Origin: Guillardia theta CCMP2712
Taxonomy: Eukaryota > Cryptophyceae > Pyrenomonadales > Geminigeraceae
Assembly (NCBI RefSeq): GCF_000315625.1
Contig: NW_005434669.1
Span: 847,455-911,454 of the forward strand
DNA: 64,000 nt
Direction: 5' to 3'
The position numbers and the translations under genes are program-made. Under the pieces are notes generated by a model. That model did no database searches and was not told the DNA's origin. It saw only the letters and a program-made list of their open reading frames with translations. Below are positions 48,495-58,407 of the stretch, piece after piece. Within the stretch, counting starts at the first letter, position 1; the number at the start of each line of letters is the position of its first letter.

Positions 48495-51400
48495 ATGAAG
48501 GAGAAAGGAGCTCTGGAAGGAATGTGGGCATGGGCCGAGACTTTCTCTCAAAGTTTGGTCCAGAAGATCAAGTTGGAGGAGCCGGATATGCACTCTAGGC
48601 TGGTCCTCGTGAGGAAGAAGAAAACCGAGGAAGTGCTGCAGAGGAGGCACGGCACAGCGCGTGATGACTCCAGTAGGGCGAACGGACATAGAACTGTCCT
48701 GCGAATGAAGCCGCACGAAGAAGAATCGATGCCTTCGGGTAACGATGCTCAGAGGCAGGACGAGCAGGATGCTGGCGGAGAGGAGGCGAATCGTACCACG
48801 GAAATACGAGCCACGGCAGTGAACAAGCCTTCGGAGAGTCAGATGCGGATCATTCGTAAAAGTCGCAATCTGGACGAGCTGAATGACTGGCTTAGTGCTG
48901 TGAGGGAGAGAGCAGGTGTGTGGTAGATATGCTTCGTCCTCCCCTCCCCCGCCTTGTTTCCTCCCTTTCCCTACCTCCTGCCCCTTCCTCGCCCTCCCTC
49001 CCTCCCTACCTACCTACCTACCTACCTACCTCCCGCTCTGCCTCTTCCTTCCTCTCTCAACACAACTTGTGATGCCTCTCTGCTGTACCATCACAAGCAT
49101 GCACGCACACCCCGCTCCTTCCTTTGCAATAGCTCTCCTCCTGTCCCCCATCTTTGTGCGTCATGCAGCTGGTAGATTCATGTTCTATCGTGACTGAGCT
49201 ACCGCGCAGACCGTGCCATGGAGATTGAAGAGGCACTGAGCTCAAGGATTCGTGAGCTAGAGGATGAGAAAGGTGACGAGCAGCGATCGCATGCTCGCTC
49301 TTCAGGTCTCTCTCGCTCGCAAGCTCCCTCAGAGGCAAGTGGGAGGAGAAGCTTGTTGAGGGAACAATCCCCAAGTCAGAGAATGTCCAACAGGGATGGG
49401 AGGAACGGAAAGAATGGAGGAGGAGAGCGAAGTGATGATGATGAAAACTCGGAGGAATGGGATGAGGATGATATGGAAGGATCGATGGCGGAAAGGAATG
49501 GTGGCCATCATGAATTTTTTCACCATGGAGGTGGGCAAGACGATCCAAGTGTAAGTGGGAGCTATGTAGATGAGGAGGACGATTTGGAAGAGAATGAGGA
49601 GGACGATTTCGATGAAGAGCGAGAGATCTCTGAGTTGTTGCATGAAAGAGACGTTAATGGGGATGAAAATGGTAGCAATGCTCGATCATCGGGGGAGGAG
49701 GAGGAGGAGGAGGAGGANNNNNNNNNNNNNNNNNNNNNNNNNNNNNNNNNNNNNNNNNNNNNNNNNNNNNNNNNNNNNNNNNNNNNNNNNNNNNNNNNNN
49801 NNNNNNNNNNNNNNNNNGAGGAGGAGGAGGAGGTCTCTATGAACGGGAGGAGGAAGGCGAATAGTCGAGGAGCCATCCAGGAGGAAGCGTGTGGCGTTGG
49901 AATTGTGCTCCAGGAGTACTCCGATAGGACAGTGCGGGTGGTGCACGTGCACGAGGACAGCCCGGCAGGACGGGAAGGGAACGTGCAGGTCGGGGACATA
50001 CTGAAGAGGATCGGGGAGGAGGAGGTGTACAGGAAAAGCATTTCCCAAGTCGCTCCCCGCATCTTGGGAAAGAGAGGGACCGTGCTTCGGCTCGGGCTGC
50101 TGCGGCAGGTGGAGGGACAATGGAAGGAGATGGCGGTGAGTTGAGGGATTGGGAGCAAAAACGGAACAAAGGAAATGGCGAGTGGGGGAGGAGGAGGAGG
50201 ATGAAGTTGAGGAGGGGATGGAGTCGTCTGAGTTTTTGTTGCAGATTTCGCTGCGGCGTGAGCCCAGGCATGCTGCACGGGCTAACGGAGGACAGCAGCA
50301 GCAGGAGGATGAAGACGAGGACGTGGACCATGGAGAGGAAGAGGAGGAAGAACAGCAACAGGAATCAAAGAATGGTCACCTCAACAACAAACTTGGTAAC
50401 GGAAGAGACGATGATTGGAGAAGCTCGTCAAGAAGCAACAACAGCGTTTCCTCGAGAGGAGGAGGAGGAGGAGGAGGAGGAGGGAGTGTATCCTCGCATA
50501 CCAGGTCGCAGAGGAGCGAGAAGCATGCACGAGCTAGCGACTCGCTCTCACAGGCGTCGTCGCGTCGCTCGAGCAGCTCCAAGTTGTCCAGCAGGAGCGG
50601 AACAAGCCGACAGTCAGCCCGAGGAGGGGAGACGGGGAGAGAGGAACGGGGAGGAGAGAGCGAGAGATCATCAGGAGGATCGGCTTCATCGCTGACAGCA
50701 GCAGACCGTTGCCTGCTCCACTTCGCCTTCTTCGGCAAACTAGCAGAGCAGATGCAGGACCTGCCCAACGTGCTGCTGGACCTGGAGGTCCCGTTGCCCC
50801 CCGTGGACGAGCAGTGGCTGCTGATGGAGCTGGAAAAGAGGATGCGGATGTGCGACGATGAAACCTCCTCCTCCGTCACCGAGGGATTCATCTCCGACAC
50901 GAGCAGCGTGGCGGGGAGTGCGGGATGGTCGGACGGCAGCGTGCAGGAGATGCAACAGGGGAAAGGGAGAGGAGGAAGGAAGGAAGCAGGGAGGAAGCGG
51001 GTGGGAATCGAAGACTATCTGCTAGGGAGGACGAACCCGCAAGTGGACATGAGGAGGAGGGAGCGGAGCACGGGGAGGAAGAGGATGAGCGGGACACTGT
51101 GCGTGAGGAGGAAGAAGGAGGGAGTGGCTGTGTGGCACCGGAGATTCTTCGTGCTCTTTGACAGCCTCGAGCTGGTTTCCTTTAGATCGAAGCGCAGGTT
51201 CGAGCGTGGAGAACCCCCCGAAGCGAGGAGGGTCATAGCGGGGAACAAGGTGGGTGCGATGCCCAGCAGCTTCCAGCAGCGGCACAGCTTCTTCCTGTCA
51301 AGGAGGGAGAAGGGAGGAGGGAACATGCTGGTCTTGTCCGCCCCGTCCGAGGCTGCGCGGCGAGCATGGATTGATCAGATCGCTCTGCTGTGCTCGGAGG

Positions 51401-51947
51401 AGACCATCCACATGAAGAGGATGTGGGAGGAGGAGGGGCTGGCGCCTGACGCGTCTGCTGCCAAGATCGTCGACTTTCTGCTCGACCTCAACGCTGACGT
51501 CAACTGTCAGAATCGCAGGGGCTGCTCCCCCCTCCACTTCGCAGCTCAGAACGGAGACGTCGCCTCCTGCCGTGCGCTGCTGCTTGCTTCCTCGGGCCTG
51601 AGGTGGAGCAGAACAGAAAGGGGGGAGGGGGGGGGAGGAAGAGGAAGAGAATAGGGAAGGAGGAGGGGGAGGAGGCATACAGGAAAAGGAGATGACGCAA
51701 TTTTTCGCAGGTTAGAGGCGAAGGATGAAGATGGGCTCACTGCACAGGTTGGTATCCCCCCGCTTGCAAGAGAGGAAGGAGGGTAGGGAGAGTGCGAAGA
51801 ACGGGGACGGAGGAGGAGGAGGAGGAGGAGGAGGAGGAGGAAAGCTGATACGTTGAGCAGAAGATTGCAAAGAAGGCTAGGAACCTGGAGATTGAGGCGT
51901 TGATCAAAGACGCGATGGAGAATGAGGAGCAAGAGATTGTTCTTTGA
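48495..51947 (+). CDS. PDZ-PH-ankyrin multidomain protein
   Basis: Exon 1 (MKEKGALEGMWAWAETFSQS to ERAG) joins at 49210 in frame to a long acidic exon. Order: Glu/Asp-rich region interrupted by the 100-N gap, then a PDZ domain (CGVGIVLQEYSDRTVRVVHV, with GVGI as the ligand loop; HEDSPAGREGNVQVGDILKR), an intron (GTGAGT...TTGCAG), a Ser/Arg/Gly-rich low-complexity stretch, a PH domain (SGTLCVRRKKEGVAVWHRRF, ending RRAWIDQIALLC) and an ankyrin repeat (LNADVNCQNRRGCSPLHFAA, QNGDVASCRALLLASSG) continued by LEAKDEDGLTAQ and KIAKKARNLEIEALIKDAME; TGA at 51945. It would be a peripheral membrane scaffold that binds C-terminal peptides and phosphoinositides. Total about 930 residues, uncertain because of the gap. 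Confidence 0.85.
49718..49817. other. Assembly gap of exactly 100 N inside a (GAG)n coding run
   Basis: GAG repeats stand on both sides (49694-49717 and 49818-49832). Exactly 100 N usually marks a gap of unknown length. The acidic run continues on both sides, so the true number of Glu residues is unknown. Confidence 0.98.
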
Positions 51948-52092
51948 GCCTCCTCTTATTATTATCACATGTGAAAACGATCCCCGTGTGAGAAAGAGAA
52001 GCGCTGGAGCAGGAGCAGGAGGAAGAAGATGTGAGGTGATGGGGAGCGAGCGAGCGAGCGAGCGAGGGCATGGCAACGGAGACTGGGGCAGG
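51948..52092. other. Short convergent spacer between the PDZ-PH-ankyrin and LPA1 genes
   Basis: Contains a GAGC repeat (52042-52063). It holds both 3' ends. Confidence 0.5.
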
Positions 52093-52556
52093 TCAAGGAG
52101 TGCCGTACTGATCGGTAAGAGGAAGAGCTTGAATCTGCTTGATGAGCTTCGGCCATGATGGCGGGCCAACAGTCCTCGCTCCGACCTGCTCCTCCGTCAG
52201 TGCCTTGATTCTTGCAGCCTCTGTATCCTCTATGCTCCATCCTCTCCCCCTCCTACCCTCAAATCTGATCCCTCTTGTCTCATTCTAAACATCTTCCTGC
52301 ACTGCTTTGCTGCTCATCGTCTCCTCGCTCCTGACCCTCCTCCTCCTCCTCCTCCTCCTCCTCCTCCTCCTCCTCCTCCTCCTCCTCACCCTCGCCCTCA
52401 CCCTCATCCGCACTCTCATCCCATCCATCTCTTCCTCCCCCTCCCTCTCCCTCCCTTCGCTTCACCTTGCCGTCCTTGCGCACGATAAAAACACGGAGGA
52501 AGCGATCCTATGCACGGCATGTAAGGAGGAGATGAAAGGAGGAGATATACGGGTGC

Positions 52557-52598
<42 letters not shown>

Positions 52599-52795
52599 CA
52601 GCGTCTTCTAGTATCACCTTCTCAACCGGAATGGCCTCTTTCCTCCTCTCAGCTGCTAAGGCCCTTTCACTAGAGGAAGAGTTTTAGTGAGGGTTCAGGG
52701 AATAAAAGGCTATTGCTACGAGAGCGGCGATCGCTACCAGAGGGTAAAGAGCAGAGGTGAAGCAGGAGGTGGAGGTAGAGGAAGACGTAGAGGTA

Positions 52796-52830
<35 letters not shown>

Positions 52831-53394
52831 GGTGCAGCAGCAGCAGCAGCAGCAGGGCACCTTTGGAGCCAATTGGTCCAGTCCTCAACTTGCTGTGGGC
52901 GGATGAGAAAAGGATCCCATTGACCGGTAGAGCTGCTCTCCTTCATGGCCTGGTGGAGGGTAAGCAGAAAGCCAGATAGGGGAGGAGGAGGGGAAGTGAA
53001 AATGGCATGCAGGAGCAGGAGCAGGAGCAGGAGCACGAGCAGGAGCAGCACGGGGAGGTAGCAAGGAGCAGGCACTGCTGCAGGTTCACCTTCCAACCGG
53101 CCGAGTCGTCCTTGAGGTCAGTGAAGACAGGGACGACGCTGACGTCGTTCTTCTTGAGCTCCTTTAGGGCAGACCGTGAGACCAATGGAGCAGGAGCAGC
53201 GGGCGAGGAGGGAGGGAGAGGAAGCGAGCAGGTGGAGTGGAGAGATCGGAGCGGGGAGGGAGGGAGAGGAAGGGAGCAGGTGGAGTGGAGAGATCGGAGG
53301 AGGGAGACGGGGGGATGTGGAGATAGAAAAAGTAGAGCAGCAAAGGGGAAATTAGGAGAAGGAAAGAAAAATGGAGACGAGGACGAGCACGAGC

Positions 53395-53429
<35 letters not shown>

Positions 53430-53472
53430 CACGAGGACGAGGACGAGCACGAGGACGAGGACGAGGACGAGG

Positions 53473-53507
<35 letters not shown>

Positions 53508-56103
53508 GACGAGCACGAGCACGAGGACGAGGACGAGCACGAGGATTGTAATGGATCAACAGGCAACTGGCCTGTACCTCAGCAAAGTTCCCGGCGAGAT
53601 TGATACATCGAGTGACTTCTGCAGCAGTCCCAGCAAGGATAACAAGCCTGAGAGAAAAGAATAAGAAGAGGACAAGGAAACGCTCCTACCCGCCCCCTCC
53701 TCCTGCCCTACTCCCTCTCTTTGATCTCTCCCTCTACGCTCTCTCTCCTCTGCACCCAGACCTCTTCCTGTCCTGTCCTGTCCTGTCCTGTCCTGTCCTG
53801 TCCTGTCCTGTCCTGTCCTGTCCTGTCCTGTCCTGTCCTGTCCTGTCCTGTCCTGTCCTGTCCTGTCCTGTCCTGTCCTGTCCTGTCCTGTCCTGTCCTG
53901 TCCTGTCCTGTCCTGTCCTGTCCTCTCCTCTCCATTCTTGTCTCCTCCCTCTCTCCCTTACTCCTCTCCTCATCCTCCCTCCTTCCCGCTCTCTCCTCCC
54001 GCTCCCTACTCCCCCTCTCTGTCCTCTCCCTCCGTCCTTCCTCTCCCTCCTTCCCTCTCTCTCCTCCTCTCCTCCTCTCCCTCCTCTCCCTCCTCTACCT
54101 GCTCTCATCTCGCATGTCTCTCATCGTCTTCAAAGTTCCATCCGCGAGCTCGAGGTTGAGGTTCGCGAGTTTCTCCCTCATCCCGCTCTTGTCCTGCAGC
54201 AGCTTGAGAGTCTCCTGCTTGCACGTCAACGGCAGCGAAGAAGCGAAGACGGAGAATCTTGAAGGAGACGAGGAGAAGAAGTGGAAGGGGAAGCGAAGGA
54301 GAATGCAAGAGTGAAAGACGAAAGGAACACAAGAGCACGTAGGGGAAAGGAGAACTGGAATAGGAGGGCAGCAAATTGCTGGAGGAGCTCGAGGAGCTCG
54401 AGATAAAGCAGCTGGTGCAAAATGAGGAAAGGAGGAGGTCGAGGTCGAGGTGAAGGAGGCGAAGGAGGAGGATGAGAAGTGGAAGGAGAAGTGAGGAGGA
54501 GGAGGAGGAGGAGGAGGAGGAGGAGGAGCAGCAGCAGCAGCAGCAGCAGCAGCTGTACCTTGCCCTTGCCATCCTCCCAGATCCACAAGGCGGCGGAGGT
54601 AACGACTACTCCGAGGTTGATGGCTGTGTTGGTCGAGGACTCGGAGAGGGGTTGAACGCCTTGGATGCCCTGCTGCACGTCAGGCGACGAGGAGGGACAA
54701 GGTCGAGAGGGGAGAGGAAGAGGGACAGAGAAGAGGGAAGAGGGAAGAGGGAAGAAGGAAGGGAGAAATGAGCGGAGAGGAGTGGAGATGAAGAGGGGAG
54801 AGGTAGAGAAGAGGAGGGAGGAGGGGGAGAGAGGGGGAGAGAGGGTAGTACAGAGGAGAAGAAAGGAGGAGGAGGAGGAGGAGGAGGAGGGGGAGGAGGA
54901 AGAGGAGGAGGAGGAGGAGGAGGAGGAGAGCAACCTGAAGTGCAGCAAAGATTCGAGCACCGGAGATCAGAGTTCCAAGAGAGGCAGAAATACATGCAGC
55001 GGCATCTGCGGAGTGTGAGAAGGGGAAAATAACGAGTAACGAGATCAGATGCGATATACAGAAGACCGAGGAAGGGGAGATGAAGGGAGAGATTGGGGAC
55101 GAGGATATCATGCTGAGGAGAAAGACACAGGAGGAGAGCGCAAGAGATCGAAGACGGTGATGAGGAGGAGAAGGAGGAGGAGAAGGAGGAGGAGAAGGAG
55201 AAGGAGGAGGAGAAGGAGGAGGAGGAGGAGGAGGAGGAGGACGGTAGAACAGAGCAGGGGAGAGAACATCTCAAGTCTCTCACAGAAGAACTGTCGGAAC
55301 TTTCTCAGAGGAGACGCCTGCTCCTCCAGCAGCTTGAAACGAAGCTCACTGGTATTAGCGTGAGAACTGCCCCTCATCCCCTCCATCGTCCCAGACCTCG
55401 AAACCGAGCTAGAGCTTGACTTCTTCATCGCCCTGCTCTACATCGTTCACAAGGGGCCGCCAGCCATGCAACTGCTTGCCTCCTCTGACGGAATCGCCCT
55501 ACAGCCTCAGGAGACTTGGAGTCTTTCCCTTCCTCATCGATGACGTCCATGAGCTCTGACGACTTCTCCTCCGACATCTGAAGGCCTGGGAACCTCAACT
55601 CAGTCCCTCTCACTGTAGAGCCAATCTTACAAGAGACAGAAAACTTCCTCCTGCTCTGTCCGTTCCATTGATGCTTGTGATGTGCGGAAAAGCTGCAAGA
55701 TAATCCTTAACTTCCATCATCATCGTCATCGTCATCGTCGTCATTTCATCACCCTCGTTGTCATCATCATAATTATCAACACATTCATCATCACTAATAC
55801 TAGCAGCACAAGCGGAACAAGCGGCAGAAGGACAAGCACCATCACTACCACCACCAGCACCACCACCACCACCACCACCAGCAGCAGCAGCAGCACCAGC
55901 ATCTCCACTAGTATCCTCATCAACAAAACAATCATCGCCTTCGTCATCATCGTCATCGAAATGTCCATCTTAGAACATGAAACATGCATGCGCGACCTGG
56001 TAGGGGAGGAAAAGGCCCTCACGTCGTTCAGGAGGACATTGAACGAGAGCGAAAATGAGAACAAGACAAGAAGGCAAGTCAAGAACAGAAACAACTTCGA
56101 CAT
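52093..56103 (-). CDS. LPA1: LPA1/REP27-type photosystem II assembly and repair protein, plastid-targeted
   Basis: LPA1/REP27 is a thylakoid protein needed for D1 synthesis, assembly and repair. The Met at 56103 opens a bipartite leader: signal peptide MSKLFLFLTCLLVLFSFSLS, then Phe and a transit-like stretch (NVLLNDVRAFSSPTRSRMH). Later exons: ELRFKLLEEQASPLRKFRQF (near 55300), AACISASLGTLISGARIFAA and NTAINLGVVVTSAALWIW (two membrane helices, 54950 and 54600), ETLKLLQDKSGMREKLANLN, LVILAGTAAEVTRCINLAG (53600), ELKKNDVSVVPVFTDLKDDS, STGQWDPFLIRPQQVEDWTN, ERALAAERRKEAIPVEK, DRFLRVFIVRKDGK, and EQVGARTVGPPSWPKLIKQI ending YGTP. These follow the family's order (VILAGS, LVPV, EWERWI, RxDGRV, PDW in plants). 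The plant TPR region was not found. Almost every intron holds a different microsatellite. Confidence 0.8.
52338..52387. repeat. (CTC)n microsatellite, LPA1 intron
   Basis: About 16 copies, between the exons reading VFIVRKDGK and TEAARIKALTEEQV on the minus strand. Confidence 0.85.
52557..52605. repeat. (AGC)n microsatellite, LPA1 intron
   Basis: About 15 copies with one AGT, between the exons reading KEAIPVEK and DRFLRVF on the minus strand. Confidence 0.85.
52790..52858. repeat. (GGACGA)n then (GCA)n, LPA1 intron
   Basis: A compound array in the intron after the exon QQVEDWTNWLQR (minus strand). Confidence 0.8.
53009..53047. repeat. (GGAGCA)n array, LPA1 intron
   Basis: Six copies of the hexamer seen also in the ADCK2-like intron, one interrupted by GAGCAC. 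Confidence 0.75.
53375..53546. repeat. (GAGGAC/GAGCAC)n higher-order array, LPA1 intron
   Basis: About 28 hexamers alternate between GAGGAC and GAGCAC in irregular blocks. All frames stay open (VLVLVL, EDEDEH, TSTRTR), which creates false ORFs. Confidence 0.9.
53766..53920. repeat. (TCCTG)31 pentanucleotide array, LPA1 intron
   Basis: A perfect array of 31 units followed by TCCTC pyrimidine-rich DNA to about 54095. The same unit in the opposite orientation occurs at 63156-63215. Confidence 0.95.
54493..54553. repeat. (GAG)n then (CAG)n, LPA1 intron
   Basis: About 12 GAG units then 8 CAG units, ending close to the 5' splice site after the exon ending WEDGKGK (minus strand). Confidence 0.85.
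54867..54930. repeat. (GGA)n microsatellite, LPA1 intron
   Basis: Interrupted GAG/GGA run next to the exon with SLGTLISGARIFAALQ. Confidence 0.8.
55155..55242. repeat. (GGAGAA/GGA)n microsatellite, LPA1 intron
   Basis: Purine-only array on the plus strand after the exon KFRQFFCERLE (minus strand). Confidence 0.8.
55707..55960. repeat. CATCAT / CACCAC / AGC degenerate repeat region in the first part of LPA1
   Basis: Several short triplet repeats (CATCGT, ACCACC, AGC) follow the leader exon. Minus-strand frames read VVVVVLVV and are probably intronic. Confidence 0.65.
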
Positions 56104-57047
56104 TGTACTTCTTGGAACAGTGCTGAAACTCGACCAGGATTCGTGGTGATCCTGGCCCTGAACATAAGAAACCCATCAGCGATTTGTGTTGACATGAAGA
56201 CTGTCAGTGTCTGGGATTCATGGTCTTGTGCAAGCTAGAAAGTCAAGAGCTGGTCGACTTTCAGTGTTCTTAGCGCTGTCAACAAGCTAACTCTTGCAGG
56301 TTTCTCTATCCTTGAATTGCTCCCTCGCTCTATCCATCTCTCCATCTCTCCATCTCCCTCTTCCTCCCTCCCGCTCTCCCTCCCTTCCCCCCTTCTGGTT
56401 GTCTGGTTTTCCCATGTTTGTTCTGCTCCTGCTCCCTCTTCTTCCTCCTCCTCCTCCTCCTCCACCGCAAGATCGCTCCGGCTGTCCTCGACATGCCCTC
56501 GCTTATATGTGGAGGGTGGGGTGTAAGCGATGATGCTGGGTGGGCAAGGTCGTAGGGGTTTGGCTCGAAATGGGGGGTAGGGGTACTATTTGGACAAAGT
56601 AACAAGGTATTTCCATTTTACTCATGGTTTTACCTATAAAAACGCATACCTTCACGTACAAGCACAGATGTTCGAAAATTGGTTGTGGGTGTGGTGTTCA
56701 TGGATGGCAACTGACAGGGTGGGGGTGGCCTAGGATGCGACCATGGCTTGACGATTGATAGATAAAGATGAGGCGAAGAATGCAGGAAGAGGAGGAGGTG
56801 GAGGAGGAGGAGGAGAGGAGGAGGAGAGGAGGAGAGGAGGAGGATGAAGCATCACGGCATTATGGTTGGCAAACAAAAGGATGCAGACGTCGTTGGTGAG
56901 GAGAAGACGAAGACGAGGAGATGGTCCATATGCTCCTCAAGGCGACCATGAAAGGGTCTGACGAGAAGGAGCACTGAACCAAGGGAGATGGCCGGAAGCG
57001 GGAGATTGACGACTTGGTCTTCGCCACGGCAGTGATCCTGTCCTGAC
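56104..57047. other. Divergent intergenic region between LPA1 and OGT
   Basis: Contains a (CTC)n run (56440-56463), a GGGGTAGGGGTA word (56573-56584), a GGGTGGGGGTGG tract (56718-56729), and GGAGGAGG repeats (56788-56842). No exon supported. Confidence 0.5.
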
Positions 57048-58322
57048 ATGCGCAAACTGAACGGCAGTATCGTCGTCTTCATCCTAGGGCTAGCTCTGCT
57101 ACAGGTGGTTGAATCTCGGTGACACCGTTGGCTGACTGTTACATGTTCCAGCAACCTCCCCTCGTATCCTCGGCCAGAAGCAACCAGCATGGCTGCAGGG
57201 CTGCAGACGATCTAGTCCAGCGAGCTGTGGAGAGAGGATCTAAGGGAGACGCTGATGGAGCATTCAAGCTACTCGTAGAGGCAGTTGACGGCTGTCCCAA
57301 CCATGCAGTGGCGCTGGGACACCTCGGCTACATGTTTGCGATCGGAGGGAACATGAGTAGCGCGAAGCTGTTCCTGCAGAGGTCCTTGACCTTCGACTCG
57401 AGCCTGATGCAAGCATGGATCAACTTGGGGAACGTGATGAAGAGCGAGCAAGAGCACCTGGATGAGACGGAGGGGGACTGGAAGACGGTGTGGAGGATGT
57501 ACCGAACTGCATACAGGTTGTCTCCGAGACAGGTAGGACGTGTGGCTGTCAGAGAATCTTCTTCTAAGTGATTCTGAATTATCGCATGAAGAGTTCGAGT
57601 TGACGTTTGCGGGCTTTCTGATCAGTTCCTTCCTTGTAGGTGGATATTACCGCAAATATGGCAGGGTTGTATGCGATGGAGAGAAGCTGGGAACAAGCGG
57701 CATGGATGTCAACACAATCAATGCAGATTGAGTTCACAGAAGAGGCCTTCTGCGCGATGATGAAGGTTGGTGAGACAGGGCTGTTTCAAACTCATCACAC
57801 TCAAAAACAGGCATTGGACAACATCTGTTTGTGGAACCATCCTCTGAGAGACGACAAGCTCCTTGTCAAACTCCTCTTCGAACGCGCGACTGCCTCGCTC
57901 TTGTCTCCGGAGCGATCGACCAAGGACAAGCTGTGCTTCAACGCCGGTACAAGAGAAACGACGACAATGGCGATGGCAGAGGGCTGAGATGAGATCGCAG
58001 GGACTGCCGCGCTGGTTGCTGACCTGCCCCCAGGTTGCCCTGATCTTTAGCGACTTGTCTTTTGTTCTTGTCGTTAATCTTACTTGTGGAGCTTTTTGGT
58101 TTTCCCTTGTTGATGGCATCTGAAGTTTGCGATTGTCATGCAAAAGATCTCGTCCTCTTGATTGCAAGAGCCGAAATGGCGATCGAGCACAAGAAGATCG
58201 TTCCGATGCCCTCTGCACTGCACAGGTGGAGGAGGTTGAAGGGGGGCAGGAGGAAGAGGGGAAAATTGGAGATGGAGATGGAGGTGGTGGAGAGGGAGGA
58301 GAAGGATGGATGGAGTGTCAGG

Positions 58323-58407
<85 letters not shown>

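Noticed and set aside
53766-53920. CRISPR-like regular repeat
   Set aside because: There are no spacers; it is a plain tandem array in an intron of a eukaryotic gene.
53352-53935. ORFs reading VLVLVL, EDEDEH, TSTRTR or RTGQD repeats
   Set aside because: They lie in intronic hexamer and pentamer arrays of the LPA1 gene; flanking exons splice around them.
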